From Vallicoccus soli (GTDB lineage: Bacteria; Actinomycetota; Actinomycetes; Motilibacterales; Motilibacteraceae): DNA of 64,000 bases. Position 1 is the first letter of the stretch; every line of letters starts with the position of its first letter. This document shows positions 26,145 through 35,285 of the stretch, in pieces. The DNA lies in NCBI RefSeq assembly GCF_003594885.1, contig NZ_QZEZ01000002.1:558001-622000 (forward strand). Direction: 5' to 3'. The notes under the pieces were generated by a model. The model saw only the letters and a list, made by a program, of their open reading frames with translations. It had not been told where the DNA came from and made no database searches. Both the position numbers and the translations under genes were made by a program.

Positions 26145-27698
26145 ATGACGGACCCCAGTCCTGCGCCCGCCCGCCCGGGGCGGCTGTGCCTCGTCACCGG
26201 CGCGACCGGCTACATCGGCGGGCGCCTCGTCCCCGAGCTCCTGTCCGCCGGCTACCGGGTGCGGGTGATGACCCGGGCGCGCGCGAAGGTGCGCGACCAG
26301 CCGTGGGCCGGCGAGGTGGAGGTCGTCGAGGCCGACGCCACCGACCCCGAGGGGGTCCGCCGGGCGCTGGAGGGCGTCGACGTCGCGTACTACCTCATCC
26401 ACGCCCTCGGCACCGGCCCGTCGTTCGAGATCACCGACCGCACCACGGCGCGCACCTTCGCCCGCGCCGCCCGCGCGGCGGGCACCGGGCGCATCGTCTA
26501 CCTCGGCGGGCTGCTCCCCGAGGACGAGGAGCTGAGCCAGCACCTGCGCTCGCGGGCCGAGGTCGGCGAGATCCTCCTGGACTCCACGCGCCCGACCGCC
26601 GTCCTGCGCGCCGCGGTCATCATCGGCTCGGGCTCGGCGTCCTTCGAGATGCTGCGCTACCTCACCGAGCGGCTGCCGGCCATGGTCACCCCGAAGTGGG
26701 TCAAGAGCAGGATCCAGCCGATCGCCATCCGCGACGTGCTGCGCTACCTCGTGGGCGCCGCGGAGCTGCCGCCCGAGGTGAGCCGCACCTTCGACATCGG
26801 CGGTCCGGACGTGCTGTCGTACGAGGAGATGATGCAGCGGTACGCGCGCATCGCCGGGCTGCGCAAGCGGCTCATCGTCCCGGTGCCGGTGCTGACCCCC
26901 CGGCTGTCGAGCCACTGGGTCGAGGTCATCACGCCGGTGCCGAACGCCATCGCCCGCCCGCTCGTGGAGTCGCTGCGCAACACGGTCGTGTGCTCCGAGC
27001 ACGACATCGCGCAGTACGTCCCCGACCCGCCCGGCGGGCTCGTCGGCTTCGACCGCGCGGTGGAGCTCGCCCTCACGCGCATCCGCGAGCTGCAGGTGCC
27101 GACGCGCTGGTCGTCGGCGACCACGTACGGCGCCCCCAGCGACCCGCTGCCCAGCGACCCGGACTGGGCCGGGGGCAGCCTCTACACCGACGACCGCTCG
27201 CGCGTCGTCGACGCCTCGCCGGAGTCGCTCTGGCGGGTCCTGGAGGGCATCGGCGGCGAGCGCGGCTGGTACTCCTTCCCGCTCGCCTGGCGGGTGCGGG
27301 GGCTGCTCGACCGGCTGCAGGGCGGGCCCGGGCTGCGCCGGGGCCGGCGCGACCCCGACGACCTCTACGTCGGCGACGCCCTGGACTGGTGGCGGGTGGA
27401 GGAGGTCGACGAGCCGCGCCTCATCCGGCTCCGCGCGGAGATGCGGGTGCCGGGACTGGCGTGGCTCGAGCTGCTCGTCGAGCGGGACGAGCAGGGGCGC
27501 ACCGTCTTCCGCCAGCGCGCCCTGTTCCACCCGCACGGGCTGGCCGGGCACGCGTACTGGGCCTCGGTCTGGCCGTTCCACGGCATCGTGTTCGGGGAGA
27601 TGCAGCGCAACGTCGCGGTGGCCGCCGAGCAGCTGGAGCGCTCGGGCACCGACCCGCGCACGGCGTCGGGCCGGGAGGTCCGCAGCGCGACGTCCTGA
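26145..27698 (+). CDS. SDR-type NAD(P)-binding protein fused to a DUF2867 domain (YbjT-like)
   Basis: A 517-residue protein. The N-terminal atypical SDR/NmrA-like domain has LVTGATGYIGGRLVPELL and the motifs YYLIHALGTG and RIVYLGGLLP. The C-terminal region (about 340-505) matches DUF2867 (SPESLWRVLEGIGGERGWYS, FRQRALFHPHGLAGHAYWASVWPFHGIVFGEM). Such fusions are common in actinobacteria; the reaction is not known. The ATG at 26145 has GGGGGAGG with about 9-base spacing. It is divergent from the subtilase gene across 153 bases that hold nothing else I can support. Confidence 0.88.
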   Translation: MTDPSPAPARPGRLCLVTGATGYIGGRLVPELLSAGYRVRVMTRARAKVRDQPWAGEVEVVEADATDPEGVRRALEGVDVAYYLIHALGTGPSFEITDRTTARTFARAARAAGTGRIVYLGGLLPEDEELSQHLRSRAEVGEILLDSTRPTAVLRAAVIIGSGSASFEMLRYLTERLPAMVTPKWVKSRIQPIAIRDVLRYLVGAAELPPEVSRTFDIGGPDVLSYEEMMQRYARIAGLRKRLIVPVPVLTPRLSSHWVEVITPVPNAIARPLVESLRNTVVCSEHDIAQYVPDPPGGLVGFDRAVELALTRIRELQVPTRWSSATTYGAPSDPLPSDPDWAGGSLYTDDRSRVVDASPESLWRVLEGIGGERGWYSFPLAWRVRGLLDRLQGGPGLRRGRRDPDDLYVGDALDWWRVEEVDEPRLIRLRAEMRVPGLAWLELLVERDEQGRTVFRQRALFHPHGLAGHAYWASVWPFHGIVFGEMQRNVAVAAEQLERSGTDPRTASGREVRSATS

Positions 27699-27705
27699 CC
27701 CGTCG

Positions 27706-27732
27706 CTCAAGGTGCGGCGCTGCCCTGTCGAT
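27706..27732 (+). promoter_or_regulatory. Flagellar (sigma-28/FliA-type) promoter for the second GGDEF-EAL gene
   Basis: CTCAAG at 27706-27711 and GTCGAT at 27727-27732 give CTCA-N17-GTCGAT, close to the FliA consensus of motile actinomycetes. It is 51 bases upstream of the GTG at 27783 and starts 8 bases after the preceding stop. Confidence 0.5.
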
Positions 27733-27782
27733 CATGGACCGCGCTGCGCCCGACCCGCGGGCGCGCCGACCCGGGGGGCGCG

Positions 27783-29975
27783 GTGCTGCACGTGCACGAC
27801 GAGGGAGGGCCCGCGCGGCCGCGGCTGCGGCTCGGCGACGTCGACCGGGCGGCCCTGGACCGCCTGACCCGGGCGGCCGCCGCCGCCTGCGGGGCGCCCG
27901 TCGCGCTGCTGTCCCTCCTCGACGGGCCGGAGCAGCACGTGCTGTCCCAGCGCAGCGACCACGCGCCGCTGCCGGAGCGGTTCCCCGCGGTCGCCGACCT
28001 GTGCGGACGGGTCGCCGCGCAGGCGCGCCCCGTCGCGGTCGAGGACGTACGGCGCCTGGGTGGCGCGACCGACCCCGCACGGCTCGAGGCGCACGGCGTC
28101 CGGGCGTACCTCGGCGAGCCCCTGCTGGCCCCGGGCGGCGGGGTGCTGGGCGTGCTCTGCGTCGTGGACCGCCTCCCGCACGGCTGGACCGAGGACGACG
28201 CGCAGGTCCTGCGCGACCTCGCCGCCAGCGCGGTGAGCGAGGTGTCGCTGCGCGCCTCGCTGCGGGAGGCCCGCCGCAGCCGCGAGACCACGCGCTCCGT
28301 GCTCGCCACCGCGATGGACGCCGTCGTGGTCATGGACGCCCGGGGACGGGTGACCGAGTGGAACCGCGCGGCCGAGGTGAGCTTCGGCTGGGCCCGCGAG
28401 GAGGCGCTCGGGGTGCCGCTGTCGTCGCTCGTGGTGCCGCCGGAGATGCGGGCGGGGCACGACGCGGGCGTCGCCCGCAACGCGCAGCAGGAGCCCTCGG
28501 GCCGCTTCGGCCGGCGCCTCGAGCTCGAGGCCGTGCGGCGCGACGGCAGCCGGCTCCCGGTGGAGCTGACGATGACGCGCAGCGACGTCGACGGCGAGCC
28601 CCGCTTCACCGGCTACCTGCGGGACATCTCCGAGCGCCGGGCGCTCGAGGACCGGCTCGCGCACCTCGCGTACCACGACCCGCTGACCGGGCTGCTCAAC
28701 CGGGCCGCGCTCGAGCGCGACCTCGCCGACGTCCTCGCGGCGGCGCAGGAGCGGGGCGAGCAGGTCGCGCTGCTCTACCTCGACGTCGACGACTTCAAGG
28801 ACATCAACGACGCGCACGGGCACGGCGCCGGGGACCGGCTGCTCGCGCACGTGGCGGACGTCCTGCGCGCCGAGGCGCCCGCCGGCTCGCTGATCGCCCG
28901 CCACGGCGGCGACGAGTTCATGGTGGTGCTGCACGGGCCCGGGGTGGGCCCCGAGCACGCCGTCGCGGTGACGGCGGCGCTGCGCGCCGGGCTCGCGGCC
29001 CCGCTCGTCGGGACCGGCGAGCAGGTGCGGGACGGGGTCGGCGCCTCGCTCGGCGTGAGCCTCTACCCGTCCGACGCCCAGGACGCCGTCGAGCTGCTCG
29101 CGCACGCCGACGCCGCGATGTACCGGGCCAAGCGCGCCGGGCGCGGCGGCGCGGCCGTCTACGACGCCCGGACGGACGACCCGACCGCCCGCCTGAGCCT
29201 GCTCGCCCGCCTGCGCCGCGCCCTGGCCGACGGCGCGCTCGAGCTGCACTACCAGCCGATCGTCGACCTGCGCACCGGCGCCGTCGTGGGCGTGGAGTCG
29301 CTCGCGCGGTGGGAGGACCCGCTGCACGGGCGGGTCGGGCCCGACGTGTTCGTGCCCCTCGCCGAGTCCGGCGGCCTCGTCGTGGCGCTCGGCGAGCTCG
29401 TCGTCGACCGGGCCGTCGCCCAGCTCGCCGCCTGGCGCGGGCAGGGCCTCGACGTCGGCGTGGTCACGGTGAACGTCAGCGCGCGGCACCTGCGCCACGG
29501 CCCGCTCCTGGAGACCCTGGACGCGGCGGTGGCGCGGCACAGCGTCCCGTACGACCGGGTGGCCGTGGAGCTCACCGAGTCGGCGGTCATGGAGGACCCC
29601 GAGCGCACCGTCCCGGTGCTGCAGGGGCTGCGCGAGCGCGGCGTCCCCGTCTCGGTGGACGACTTCGGCACGGGCTACTCGTCGCTGGGGCGCCTGCTGC
29701 ACCTGCCCGTGGACGGGCTCAAGCTCGACCGCTCGTTCGTCGACCCGCTCCCCGACCCGCGCGCCGGCGCGGTCGTCGAGGCCGTCGCCCGGCTGGCCGA
29801 GGGCCTCGGGCTGTACGGCGTCGCGGAGGGCATCGAGACCGCGGAGCAGCAGCGCCTGCTCGTGCGCGCCGGGTGGCGGTACGGCCAGGGCTACCACCTG
29901 GCCCGGCCGCTGCCGCCGGAGCGGCTCGCGGCCTGGGCGCGGCCCCGGCAGCCGGCGCCCAGCCCCGCGTCGTGA
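27783..29975 (+). CDS. Soluble GAF-PAS-GGDEF-EAL cyclic-di-GMP signalling protein
   Basis: A 730-residue cytoplasmic protein: GAF (about 20-155), PAS (about 170-290, with DAVVVMDARGRVTEWNRAAE), GGDEF (motif at 375-379, intact, DVDDFKDINDAHGH upstream) and EAL. The EAL signature reads ESL at 505-507; the metal-binding Glu is kept and ELTES, DDFGTGYSSL, KLDRSFV and AEGIET are present, so phosphodiesterase activity is still likely. No RxxD inhibitory site is seen. GTG at 27783 is preceded by a G-run. A bidirectional terminator follows. Together with the protein at 21664-24216 this gives two bifunctional c-di-GMP enzymes under similar promoters. Confidence 0.9.
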   Translation: MLHVHDEGGPARPRLRLGDVDRAALDRLTRAAAAACGAPVALLSLLDGPEQHVLSQRSDHAPLPERFPAVADLCGRVAAQARPVAVEDVRRLGGATDPARLEAHGVRAYLGEPLLAPGGGVLGVLCVVDRLPHGWTEDDAQVLRDLAASAVSEVSLRASLREARRSRETTRSVLATAMDAVVVMDARGRVTEWNRAAEVSFGWAREEALGVPLSSLVVPPEMRAGHDAGVARNAQQEPSGRFGRRLELEAVRRDGSRLPVELTMTRSDVDGEPRFTGYLRDISERRALEDRLAHLAYHDPLTGLLNRAALERDLADVLAAAQERGEQVALLYLDVDDFKDINDAHGHGAGDRLLAHVADVLRAEAPAGSLIARHGGDEFMVVLHGPGVGPEHAVAVTAALRAGLAAPLVGTGEQVRDGVGASLGVSLYPSDAQDAVELLAHADAAMYRAKRAGRGGAAVYDARTDDPTARLSLLARLRRALADGALELHYQPIVDLRTGAVVGVESLARWEDPLHGRVGPDVFVPLAESGGLVVALGELVVDRAVAQLAAWRGQGLDVGVVTVNVSARHLRHGPLLETLDAAVARHSVPYDRVAVELTESAVMEDPERTVPVLQGLRERGVPVSVDDFGTGYSSLGRLLHLPVDGLKLDRSFVDPLPDPRAGAVVEAVARLAEGLGLYGVAEGIETAEQQRLLVRAGWRYGQGYHLARPLPPERLAAWARPRQPAPSPAS

Positions 29976-29979
29976 GCGG

Positions 29980-30010
29980 GGGCGCCGGCGCTCCTGGAGC
30001 GCCGGCGCCC
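29980..30010. terminator. Bidirectional terminator between convergent genes
   Basis: GGGCGCCGGCGCTCC (29980-29994) and its complement at 29996-30010 form a near-continuous palindrome, giving a stem of about 13 bp with a tight loop. It separates the GGDEF-EAL and DUF1501 stops. Confidence 0.75.
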
Positions 30011-30027
30011 TGCGGCCCGCGCACCGG

Positions 30028-31302
30028 TCAGGACCGGGCGCGCACGACCCCGGACGTCGTCGCCGCGAGGCCCGGGAACACCGTGCTGAGCGAGCCCGCC
30101 CCGCAGCGCTTCTGCAGCACCTCGCCGAGGATCGCCCGGTAGTCCGTGGTGCCGCGCAGGTCGCCGCCGACGAGCGCGCCGGCCGCCAGCGTCGGCCAGG
30201 TGCCGTGCACCCGGCCGCCGACGACCCCGCCCCCGAGCATGAGCACGGCGTTGCCGTGCCCGTGGTCCACGCCGCCGGACGCGTTCTCCTTCACCCGGCG
30301 GCCGAACTCGGACAGGGTGACGAGGGTGACGCCGGACATCGCCGGGCCGAGGTCGGTGGCGAACGCGGCGAGGGCCCTGGACAGCTCCGTGAGCTTGTCG
30401 CGCATCCAGCCGGAGTCCGCGCGGCCGAGGCCCGCGTGCATGTCCCAGTCGCCGTAGTCCACCGCCGCCGCCTGCAGGCCGACGCCGGCCTTGACCAGGC
30501 GCGCGACCTCCTTGAGCGCCGAGCCGAGCCCGCCCGAGGGGTAGGCCGCGCCGTTGGCGGGCGCGTAGCCCTGCGCGGCGAGCGCGCCGGTGGTCGCGGT
30601 GGCGGCCAGGGTCGTGGCGGCGGGCGCGGCGAGCACGGGCGGGGCGCCGTCGTGCATGGCCTTGAGCGCCGTCTCCCAGCGGGCGCGGTTCTTGGCGTCC
30701 ACCCCGCTGAGGCTGAAGCTGTCGACGCTGCGCATCGCCATCTCGGCGACGGGGCCGGCGAAGGCGGAGGGCGAGCCGCCGCTGCCGACGTACGTGCCCT
30801 GGAAAGCGCTTGTCGCGGCGCTGAGGCCGAGGGTGCGGTCGAGCCAGCCGGTGCGCGCCGAGGAGCCGGGCGCGGCCCGCTCCATCTCCTCCATGGCGGA
30901 GAAGTGCGAGCGCGTGGGCGAGGCCTGGCCGACGGCGTGAACGGCCCCGAAGGTGCCGGCTTGCCAGAACGGCAGCAGCGGCGCCATGGCGGGGTGCAGG
31001 CCGAACATCGCGTCCGGCGCCAGCAGCGCCGCCTTCGGTACGCCGATGCCGGGCCGGTTGGCGTAGTAGGCGGGGTCGCCGTGCGGGACCACGCACGACA
31101 GGCCGTCGAACCCGCCGCGCAGCGACAGGACGACGAGGACGTCGCCGGTGTACGCCGTCGCGCCGAAGGCCAGGCGCGTCGAGAGCGTCGTGCTCTCCAG
31201 CGCGGCGAGGCCGGCCACGGCGGCCGCGCCGCGCAGCAGCGTGCGCCGGCTCATGCCGGTCGGGGCGGGCGTCTCGTGGGGGCAGGTGCAGGGAGCGCTC
31301 AT
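30028..31302 (-). CDS. Tat-exported DUF1501 protein
   Basis: A 424-residue protein with a twin-arginine signal (SRRTLLRGAAAVAGLAAL, residues 18-35). It is a DUF1501 protein of the alkaline-phosphatase/sulfatase-like fold: VLVVLSLRGGFDGLSCVVP, GLHPAMAPLLPFWQAG, HFSAMEEMERA, GWMRDKLTELSRALAAFATDLG, TLSEFGRRVKENASGGVDHGHGNAVLMLGGGV. The substrate is unknown. It starts 5 bases after the DUF1800 stop, a pairing conserved in actinobacteria, planctomycetes and proteobacteria. Confidence 0.9.
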   Translation of the reverse strand: MSAPCTCPHETPAPTGMSRRTLLRGAAAVAGLAALESTTLSTRLAFGATAYTGDVLVVLSLRGGFDGLSCVVPHGDPAYYANRPGIGVPKAALLAPDAMFGLHPAMAPLLPFWQAGTFGAVHAVGQASPTRSHFSAMEEMERAAPGSSARTGWLDRTLGLSAATSAFQGTYVGSGGSPSAFAGPVAEMAMRSVDSFSLSGVDAKNRARWETALKAMHDGAPPVLAAPAATTLAATATTGALAAQGYAPANGAAYPSGGLGSALKEVARLVKAGVGLQAAAVDYGDWDMHAGLGRADSGWMRDKLTELSRALAAFATDLGPAMSGVTLVTLSEFGRRVKENASGGVDHGHGNAVLMLGGGVVGGRVHGTWPTLAAGALVGGDLRGTTDYRAILGEVLQKRCGAGSLSTVFPGLAATTSGVVRARS

Positions 31303-31307
31303 CGGGG

Positions 31308-32867
31308 TCACCGGACCTGGAAGTAGGGGCTGTCGAGGATGAGGGCGGCGAGCTCGCCGAGGTTCCACTGCACGGCGCCGTCGGTGGGCTTCACCGCCGT
31401 GCTCGCGGTCTTGCCGAGGAAGGCGAGCAGGGCCGCGCGCTGCGGCGCCGCGACCGTCCGCTGGACCAGGCGCAGGCACATCGCGTCGACCAGCTCGCCG
31501 TACGTCGCCGGGAGCGTGGCGGGCAGCAGCTGGCGCGGCGTGGGCCGGGTCAGCTCCTTCGACCACCAGGCGTCGACGTGCGCGCGGTGCATGTTCCAGC
31601 GCCCGAGCGTCATCGCCGGGGACTGCCACGCGGCGGCGACGTCCGGGTAGCCGTTCGGCGCCGGCCACGCGAGCGGCCGCTGGCCCAGGCCCTCGGCCTG
31701 CCAGCCGAACGCGTCCATGCCCTTCGTGCCGGTGGCCTCCGGCCGCACCTGCAGGACCCGCAGGGTCGAGACGAGGTCCTCGTACGGCCGCTTGGTCTTG
31801 GCCCCGACGGACGCGGCGAACTCGGGGCTCGTGAAGAGGGCGCGCAGCACCGGCACGATCGCCGTGCCCTCGGCGAGGTAGAGCGCCGCGAGGCGGTCCA
31901 CCAGCGCGGCCGGGGGCTCGTCGGCCACGAAGCGCACGCAGAGCTTGTGCGCGAGGTGCCGGGCGGTCGACGGGTGCGCCGCGAGGTGCCGCAGGTACGC
32001 CACCGCCACGTCGTGCCCGCCGACCTCGGTGGCGTTGGCGTGGCTGAACCCGAGGATCGACACGGGGCCGACCCAGTGGTTCCACGGCTTGTACTGGTAC
32101 TCCCCCGAGTCCGAGTTGACCGACAGGCCGGTGAGGATGAGGGCGCTCGTGCGGACGTCGGCCTCGGTGTAGCCCGCGCCGATGCCGACCGTGTGCAGCT
32201 CGAGCAGCTCGCGCCCGAGGTTCTCGTTGGGCGCGCGGTCGGTGGACGAGGCGCCGTCGAGGTAGCGCAGCATCGCCGGGTGCGTGGTGGCCGCCACGAG
32301 CATGTCGGAGAAGGTGCCGAGCGCGTGGCGCCGCAGCACGGTCTCGTCGTAGTGGGCCCGGTTGTCCCAGACCTCGCTCGAGGGGCAGGTCGCGTTGAGG
32401 TGGTTGCCCCAGAAGTCGACCATGACCTCGAGCAGCTGGCGCTCGCTCCACACGGCGCGCGCGACGGCCGCGGTGGTGAGGCGGCCCATCATCGTCCAGC
32501 TGCCGAAGCTGGACAGGCGGTCGCGGACCTCCCAGATCTCCCAGCGCAGGCCCTCCAGCCGGCCGACGACCTCGTCGCACACCGGGTCGGGGATGCTGCC
32601 GGGGGCGAGCTGCTGCTCGAGCCAGGCGCCCGCGCCGAGGGCGCGCGCCGCCGCCACCGACGCCGGCGTCGGGCCGTACGTCGCGCGGCGCAGCAGGTGC
32701 AGCAGCGGGTCGGCGACCGTCCAGGCGGCGCCGGGGGCGGGGGACGTGGTGGCGACCTGGGCGGGCGCGGCGGGTGCGGGGGCGCCCGTCGCCGGGGCCG
32801 TCGCGGCGGGTGCGGTGCGCAGGCGCGGGACCCAGCGCCGGCGGGTCGTGCTGGTGGCAGGGCTCAC
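31308..32867 (-). CDS. DUF1800 family protein
   Basis: A 519-residue protein with the DUF1800 pattern: [110 protein letters not shown]. The function is unknown. Unlike its partner DUF1501 protein I see no signal peptide in its Ala/Pro-rich N-terminus, so it may stay inside or be carried out with the partner. The GTG at 32867 is used because upstream starts would run into the divergent globin gene. Confidence 0.88.
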   Translation of the reverse strand: MSPATSTTRRRWVPRLRTAPAATAPATGAPAPAAPAQVATTSPAPGAAWTVADPLLHLLRRATYGPTPASVAAARALGAGAWLEQQLAPGSIPDPVCDEVVGRLEGLRWEIWEVRDRLSSFGSWTMMGRLTTAAVARAVWSERQLLEVMVDFWGNHLNATCPSSEVWDNRAHYDETVLRRHALGTFSDMLVAATTHPAMLRYLDGASSTDRAPNENLGRELLELHTVGIGAGYTEADVRTSALILTGLSVNSDSGEYQYKPWNHWVGPVSILGFSHANATEVGGHDVAVAYLRHLAAHPSTARHLAHKLCVRFVADEPPAALVDRLAALYLAEGTAIVPVLRALFTSPEFAASVGAKTKRPYEDLVSTLRVLQVRPEATGTKGMDAFGWQAEGLGQRPLAWPAPNGYPDVAAAWQSPAMTLGRWNMHRAHVDAWWSKELTRPTPRQLLPATLPATYGELVDAMCLRLVQRTVAAPQRAALLAFLGKTASTAVKPTDGAVQWNLGELAALILDSPYFQVR

Positions 32868-32928
32868 CCCCTGTGCTTCGGCGCGCCCGCCCCCCGGGTG
32901 CGTACGCCGGACGGGCGATGATGGGGGC

Positions 32929-33435
32929 ATGAGCGAGCCGACGCACGGGGTGAGCCCCGACCCCGCCCGCCCGGGCCCCGCCTTCTACGCGGCCGTCGGC
33001 GGGCACGAGACCTTCGCGCGGATCGTCGAGCGCTTCTACGAGGGCGTGTGGGAGGACCCCGTGCTGCGCCCGCTCTACCCCGAGCAGGACGACCCGGGCC
33101 CGGCGCGCGAGCGGCTCACCCTGTTCCTCGAGCAGTACTGGGGCGGGCCGCGGACGTACTCCGAGCAGCGGGGCCACCCGCGGCTGCGGATGCGGCACGG
33201 GCCGTTCCGCATCGGCACCGCCGAGCGCGACGCGTGGCTGCGCCGCATGCGGGTCGCGGTCGACGAGGCGCGGCTGGCCCCCGACGCCGAGCGCGCCCTG
33301 TGGGACTACCTCGTCATGGCCGCGGACAGCCTCGTCAACGTGCAGGTGGACGCCGACCACCCGGCGACGGTGCCCACCCCGCAGGACCTCGGTCTCACCC
33401 CGCGCGGGCCGGGCGGGCAGACTAGCGGCCCGTGA
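32929..33435 (+). CDS. Truncated haemoglobin, group II (GlbO-like)
   Basis: A 168-residue haem protein with the 2-on-2 globin pattern: [60 protein letters not shown] (proximal His in RMRH), [12 protein letters not shown] and [14 protein letters not shown]. The Trp at G8 in AWLRRM marks group II. It is thought to bind O2/NO and aid oxidative or nitrosative stress defence. The ATG at 32929 follows a G-rich Shine-Dalgarno. Its stop overlaps the glucosidase start in a GTGA. Confidence 0.92.
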   Translation: MSEPTHGVSPDPARPGPAFYAAVGGHETFARIVERFYEGVWEDPVLRPLYPEQDDPGPARERLTLFLEQYWGGPRTYSEQRGHPRLRMRHGPFRIGTAERDAWLRRMRVAVDEARLAPDAERALWDYLVMAADSLVNVQVDADHPATVPTPQDLGLTPRGPGGQTSGP

Positions 33436-35039
33436 CCGAAGCCCTCCCCGCCCCGTCGTCGTCCCCCGCCGCGGCCCCCGTGCCGTGGTGGCGCGACGCG
33501 GTGATCTACCAGGTGTACGTCCGCAGCTTCGCCGACGCCGACGGCGACGGCGTGGGCGACCTGCCCGGCATCCGCTCGCGGCTGCCGTACCTGCGCGACC
33601 TCGGGGTCGACGCGGTGTGGATCACCCCGTTCTACCCGTCCCCCATGGCCGACGGCGGCTACGACGTCGCCGACTACCGCGACATCGAGCCGCAGTTCGG
33701 GACGCTCGCCGACGCCGACGCGCTCGTCGCGGACGCGCACGCCCTGGGCCTGCGCGTCGTCGTCGACCTCGTCCCCAACCACACCTCCGACGAGCACGCG
33801 TGGTTCCGCGCCGCGCTCGCCGCCGGTCCCGGCTCGCCCGAGCGGGCGCGGTACGTGTTCCGCCCCGGCCGCGGCCCCGCCGGCGAGGAGCCCCCGAACG
33901 ACTGGATGTCGGTGTTCGGCGGCCCGGCCTGGGAGCGCCTGCCCGACGGGGACTGGTACCTGCACCTGTTCGACGTCAAGCAGCCCGACCTCGACTGGGC
34001 GAACCCGGAGGTCCGCGAGGAGTTCCTGGCGATCCTGCGGTTCTGGCTCGACCGCGGCGTCGACGGCTTCCGCATCGACGTCGCGCACGGGCTCACCAAG
34101 GACCCCGAGATGCCGGACGTCGGCGAGGAGCAGCAGCTCCTCGGGCACACCGACCGCACCGACCACCCGTTCTGGGACCGCGACGAGATCCACGAGGTCT
34201 ACCGCTCGTGGCGCGAGGTCCTCGACGCGTACGACGGCGAGCGCATGGCCGTCGGCGAGGCGTGGGTCGCGACCCCGCAGCGGCTGGCCCGCTACGTCCG
34301 GTCCGACGAGCTGCACCAGTGCTTCAACTTCGACTTCGTCAAGGCGCCGTGGGACGCCGCCGCGCTGCGCCGCGTCGTCGACACCTGCATCGAGACCCTC
34401 GACGAGGTCGGCGCCCCGTCGACGTGGGTGCTGTCGAACCACGACATCGTCCGGCACGTCACGCGCTACGGCGGCGGCGCGCAGGGCCTGCGCCGGGCCC
34501 GGGCCGCCGCGCTGCTCATGCTCGCGCTGCCCGGCGGGGCGTACGTCTACCAGGGCGAGGAGCTCGGCCTGCCCGAGGTCACCGACCTGCCCGAGGAGGT
34601 CCTGCAGGACCCGGTGTGGGAGCGCAGCGGGCGCACCGAGCGCGGCCGCGACGGCTGCCGGGTGCCGGTGCCGTGGACCCGCGACGGCGCCTCGTACGGC
34701 TTCGGCCCCGGCGGCTCGTGGCTCCCCCAGCCGGCCGCGTGGTCGGGCCTGTCGGTCGAGGCGCAGCAGGGCGACCCGTCCTCGGTGCTCGCGCTCTACC
34801 GCTCGGCGCTGCGCCTGCGCCGCGAGGAGGTGTCGCTCGGCGACGGCACCCTGCGCTGGCTCGACTCCCCCGAGGGCACGCTCGTCTTCGCCCGCGACCC
34901 GGGAATCGTCTGCGCGGTGAACCTGTCCTCGCGCCCGCTCGCCCTGCCCGCGTACGGCGCGCCGCTGCTCGCCAGCGAGGAGCTCGCGGACCCCGCGGTG
35001 CTGCCGCCGGACACCGCCGCCTGGTACCGGCTGGGCTGA
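33432..35039 (+). CDS. GH13 alpha-glucosidase (oligo-1,6-glucosidase-like)
   Basis: A 535-residue cytoplasmic glycoside hydrolase. The GH13 regions are clear: [11 protein letters not shown], the nucleophile Asp216 in GFRIDVAHG, the acid/base Glu276 in VGEAWV and Asp338 in SNHDIVRH. The N-terminal [29 protein letters not shown] fits the alpha-glucosidase/oligo-1,6-glucosidase group. It probably releases glucose from malto- or isomalto-oligosaccharides. The GTG at 33432 overlaps the globin stop by 4 bases, so translation is coupled. A 14-bp-stem terminator follows. Confidence 0.92.
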   Translation: MTEALPAPSSSPAAAPVPWWRDAVIYQVYVRSFADADGDGVGDLPGIRSRLPYLRDLGVDAVWITPFYPSPMADGGYDVADYRDIEPQFGTLADADALVADAHALGLRVVVDLVPNHTSDEHAWFRAALAAGPGSPERARYVFRPGRGPAGEEPPNDWMSVFGGPAWERLPDGDWYLHLFDVKQPDLDWANPEVREEFLAILRFWLDRGVDGFRIDVAHGLTKDPEMPDVGEEQQLLGHTDRTDHPFWDRDEIHEVYRSWREVLDAYDGERMAVGEAWVATPQRLARYVRSDELHQCFNFDFVKAPWDAAALRRVVDTCIETLDEVGAPSTWVLSNHDIVRHVTRYGGGAQGLRRARAAALLMLALPGGAYVYQGEELGLPEVTDLPEEVLQDPVWERSGRTERGRDGCRVPVPWTRDGASYGFGPGGSWLPQPAAWSGLSVEAQQGDPSSVLALYRSALRLRREEVSLGDGTLRWLDSPEGTLVFARDPGIVCAVNLSSRPLALPAYGAPLLASEELADPAVLPPDTAAWYRLG

Positions 35040-35080
35040 GCGCCCCCGCGCCCCCGCGCCCCCGCGACGTCGCTCAGGGT

Positions 35081-35111
35081 GCGCACCGTGCGCAGGTTGC
35101 GCACGGTGCGC
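35081..35111 (+). terminator. Terminator hairpin after the GH13 gene
   Basis: GCGCACCGTGCGCA (35081-35094) pairs perfectly with 35098-35111 around a 3-base loop, 41 bases after the stop. CCCCGCG micro-repeats lie between stop and hairpin. Confidence 0.65.
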
Positions 35112-35136
35112 CTTCGGGACCCGCCCCTGCGTCACC

Positions 35137-35277
35137 CATGAGGGGCACCCCCAGGCACCCGCGACGCATGAGGGGCACCCTCAGCAGAGTCGAGTCTGCT
35201 GAGGGTGCCCCTCATGGCGACGGAGGGCCTGAGGGTGCCCCTCATGGCGACGGCGGCGCCTGGGGGTGCCCCTCATG
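35137..35277. repeat. Cluster of five copies of an 18-19-bp element, including a 50-bp palindrome
   Basis: The unit CATGAGGGGCACCCTCAG occurs at 35137-35154 (with CCCCAGG at its end) and 35167-35184 in direct orientation, and inverted at 35199-35216, 35229-35246 and 35260-35277. Copies 2 and 3 form a palindrome at 35167-35216 with 22-bp perfect arms and a 6-base loop. Copies 3-5 recur with a 30-31-base period and share a GGCGACGG spacer. It fills the gap between convergent genes. Confidence 0.85.
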
Positions 35278-35285
35278 GGGTCGGC

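Noticed and set aside
35137-35277. CRISPR array
   Set aside because: Copies occur in both orientations with short near-identical spacers, and no cas gene is present.
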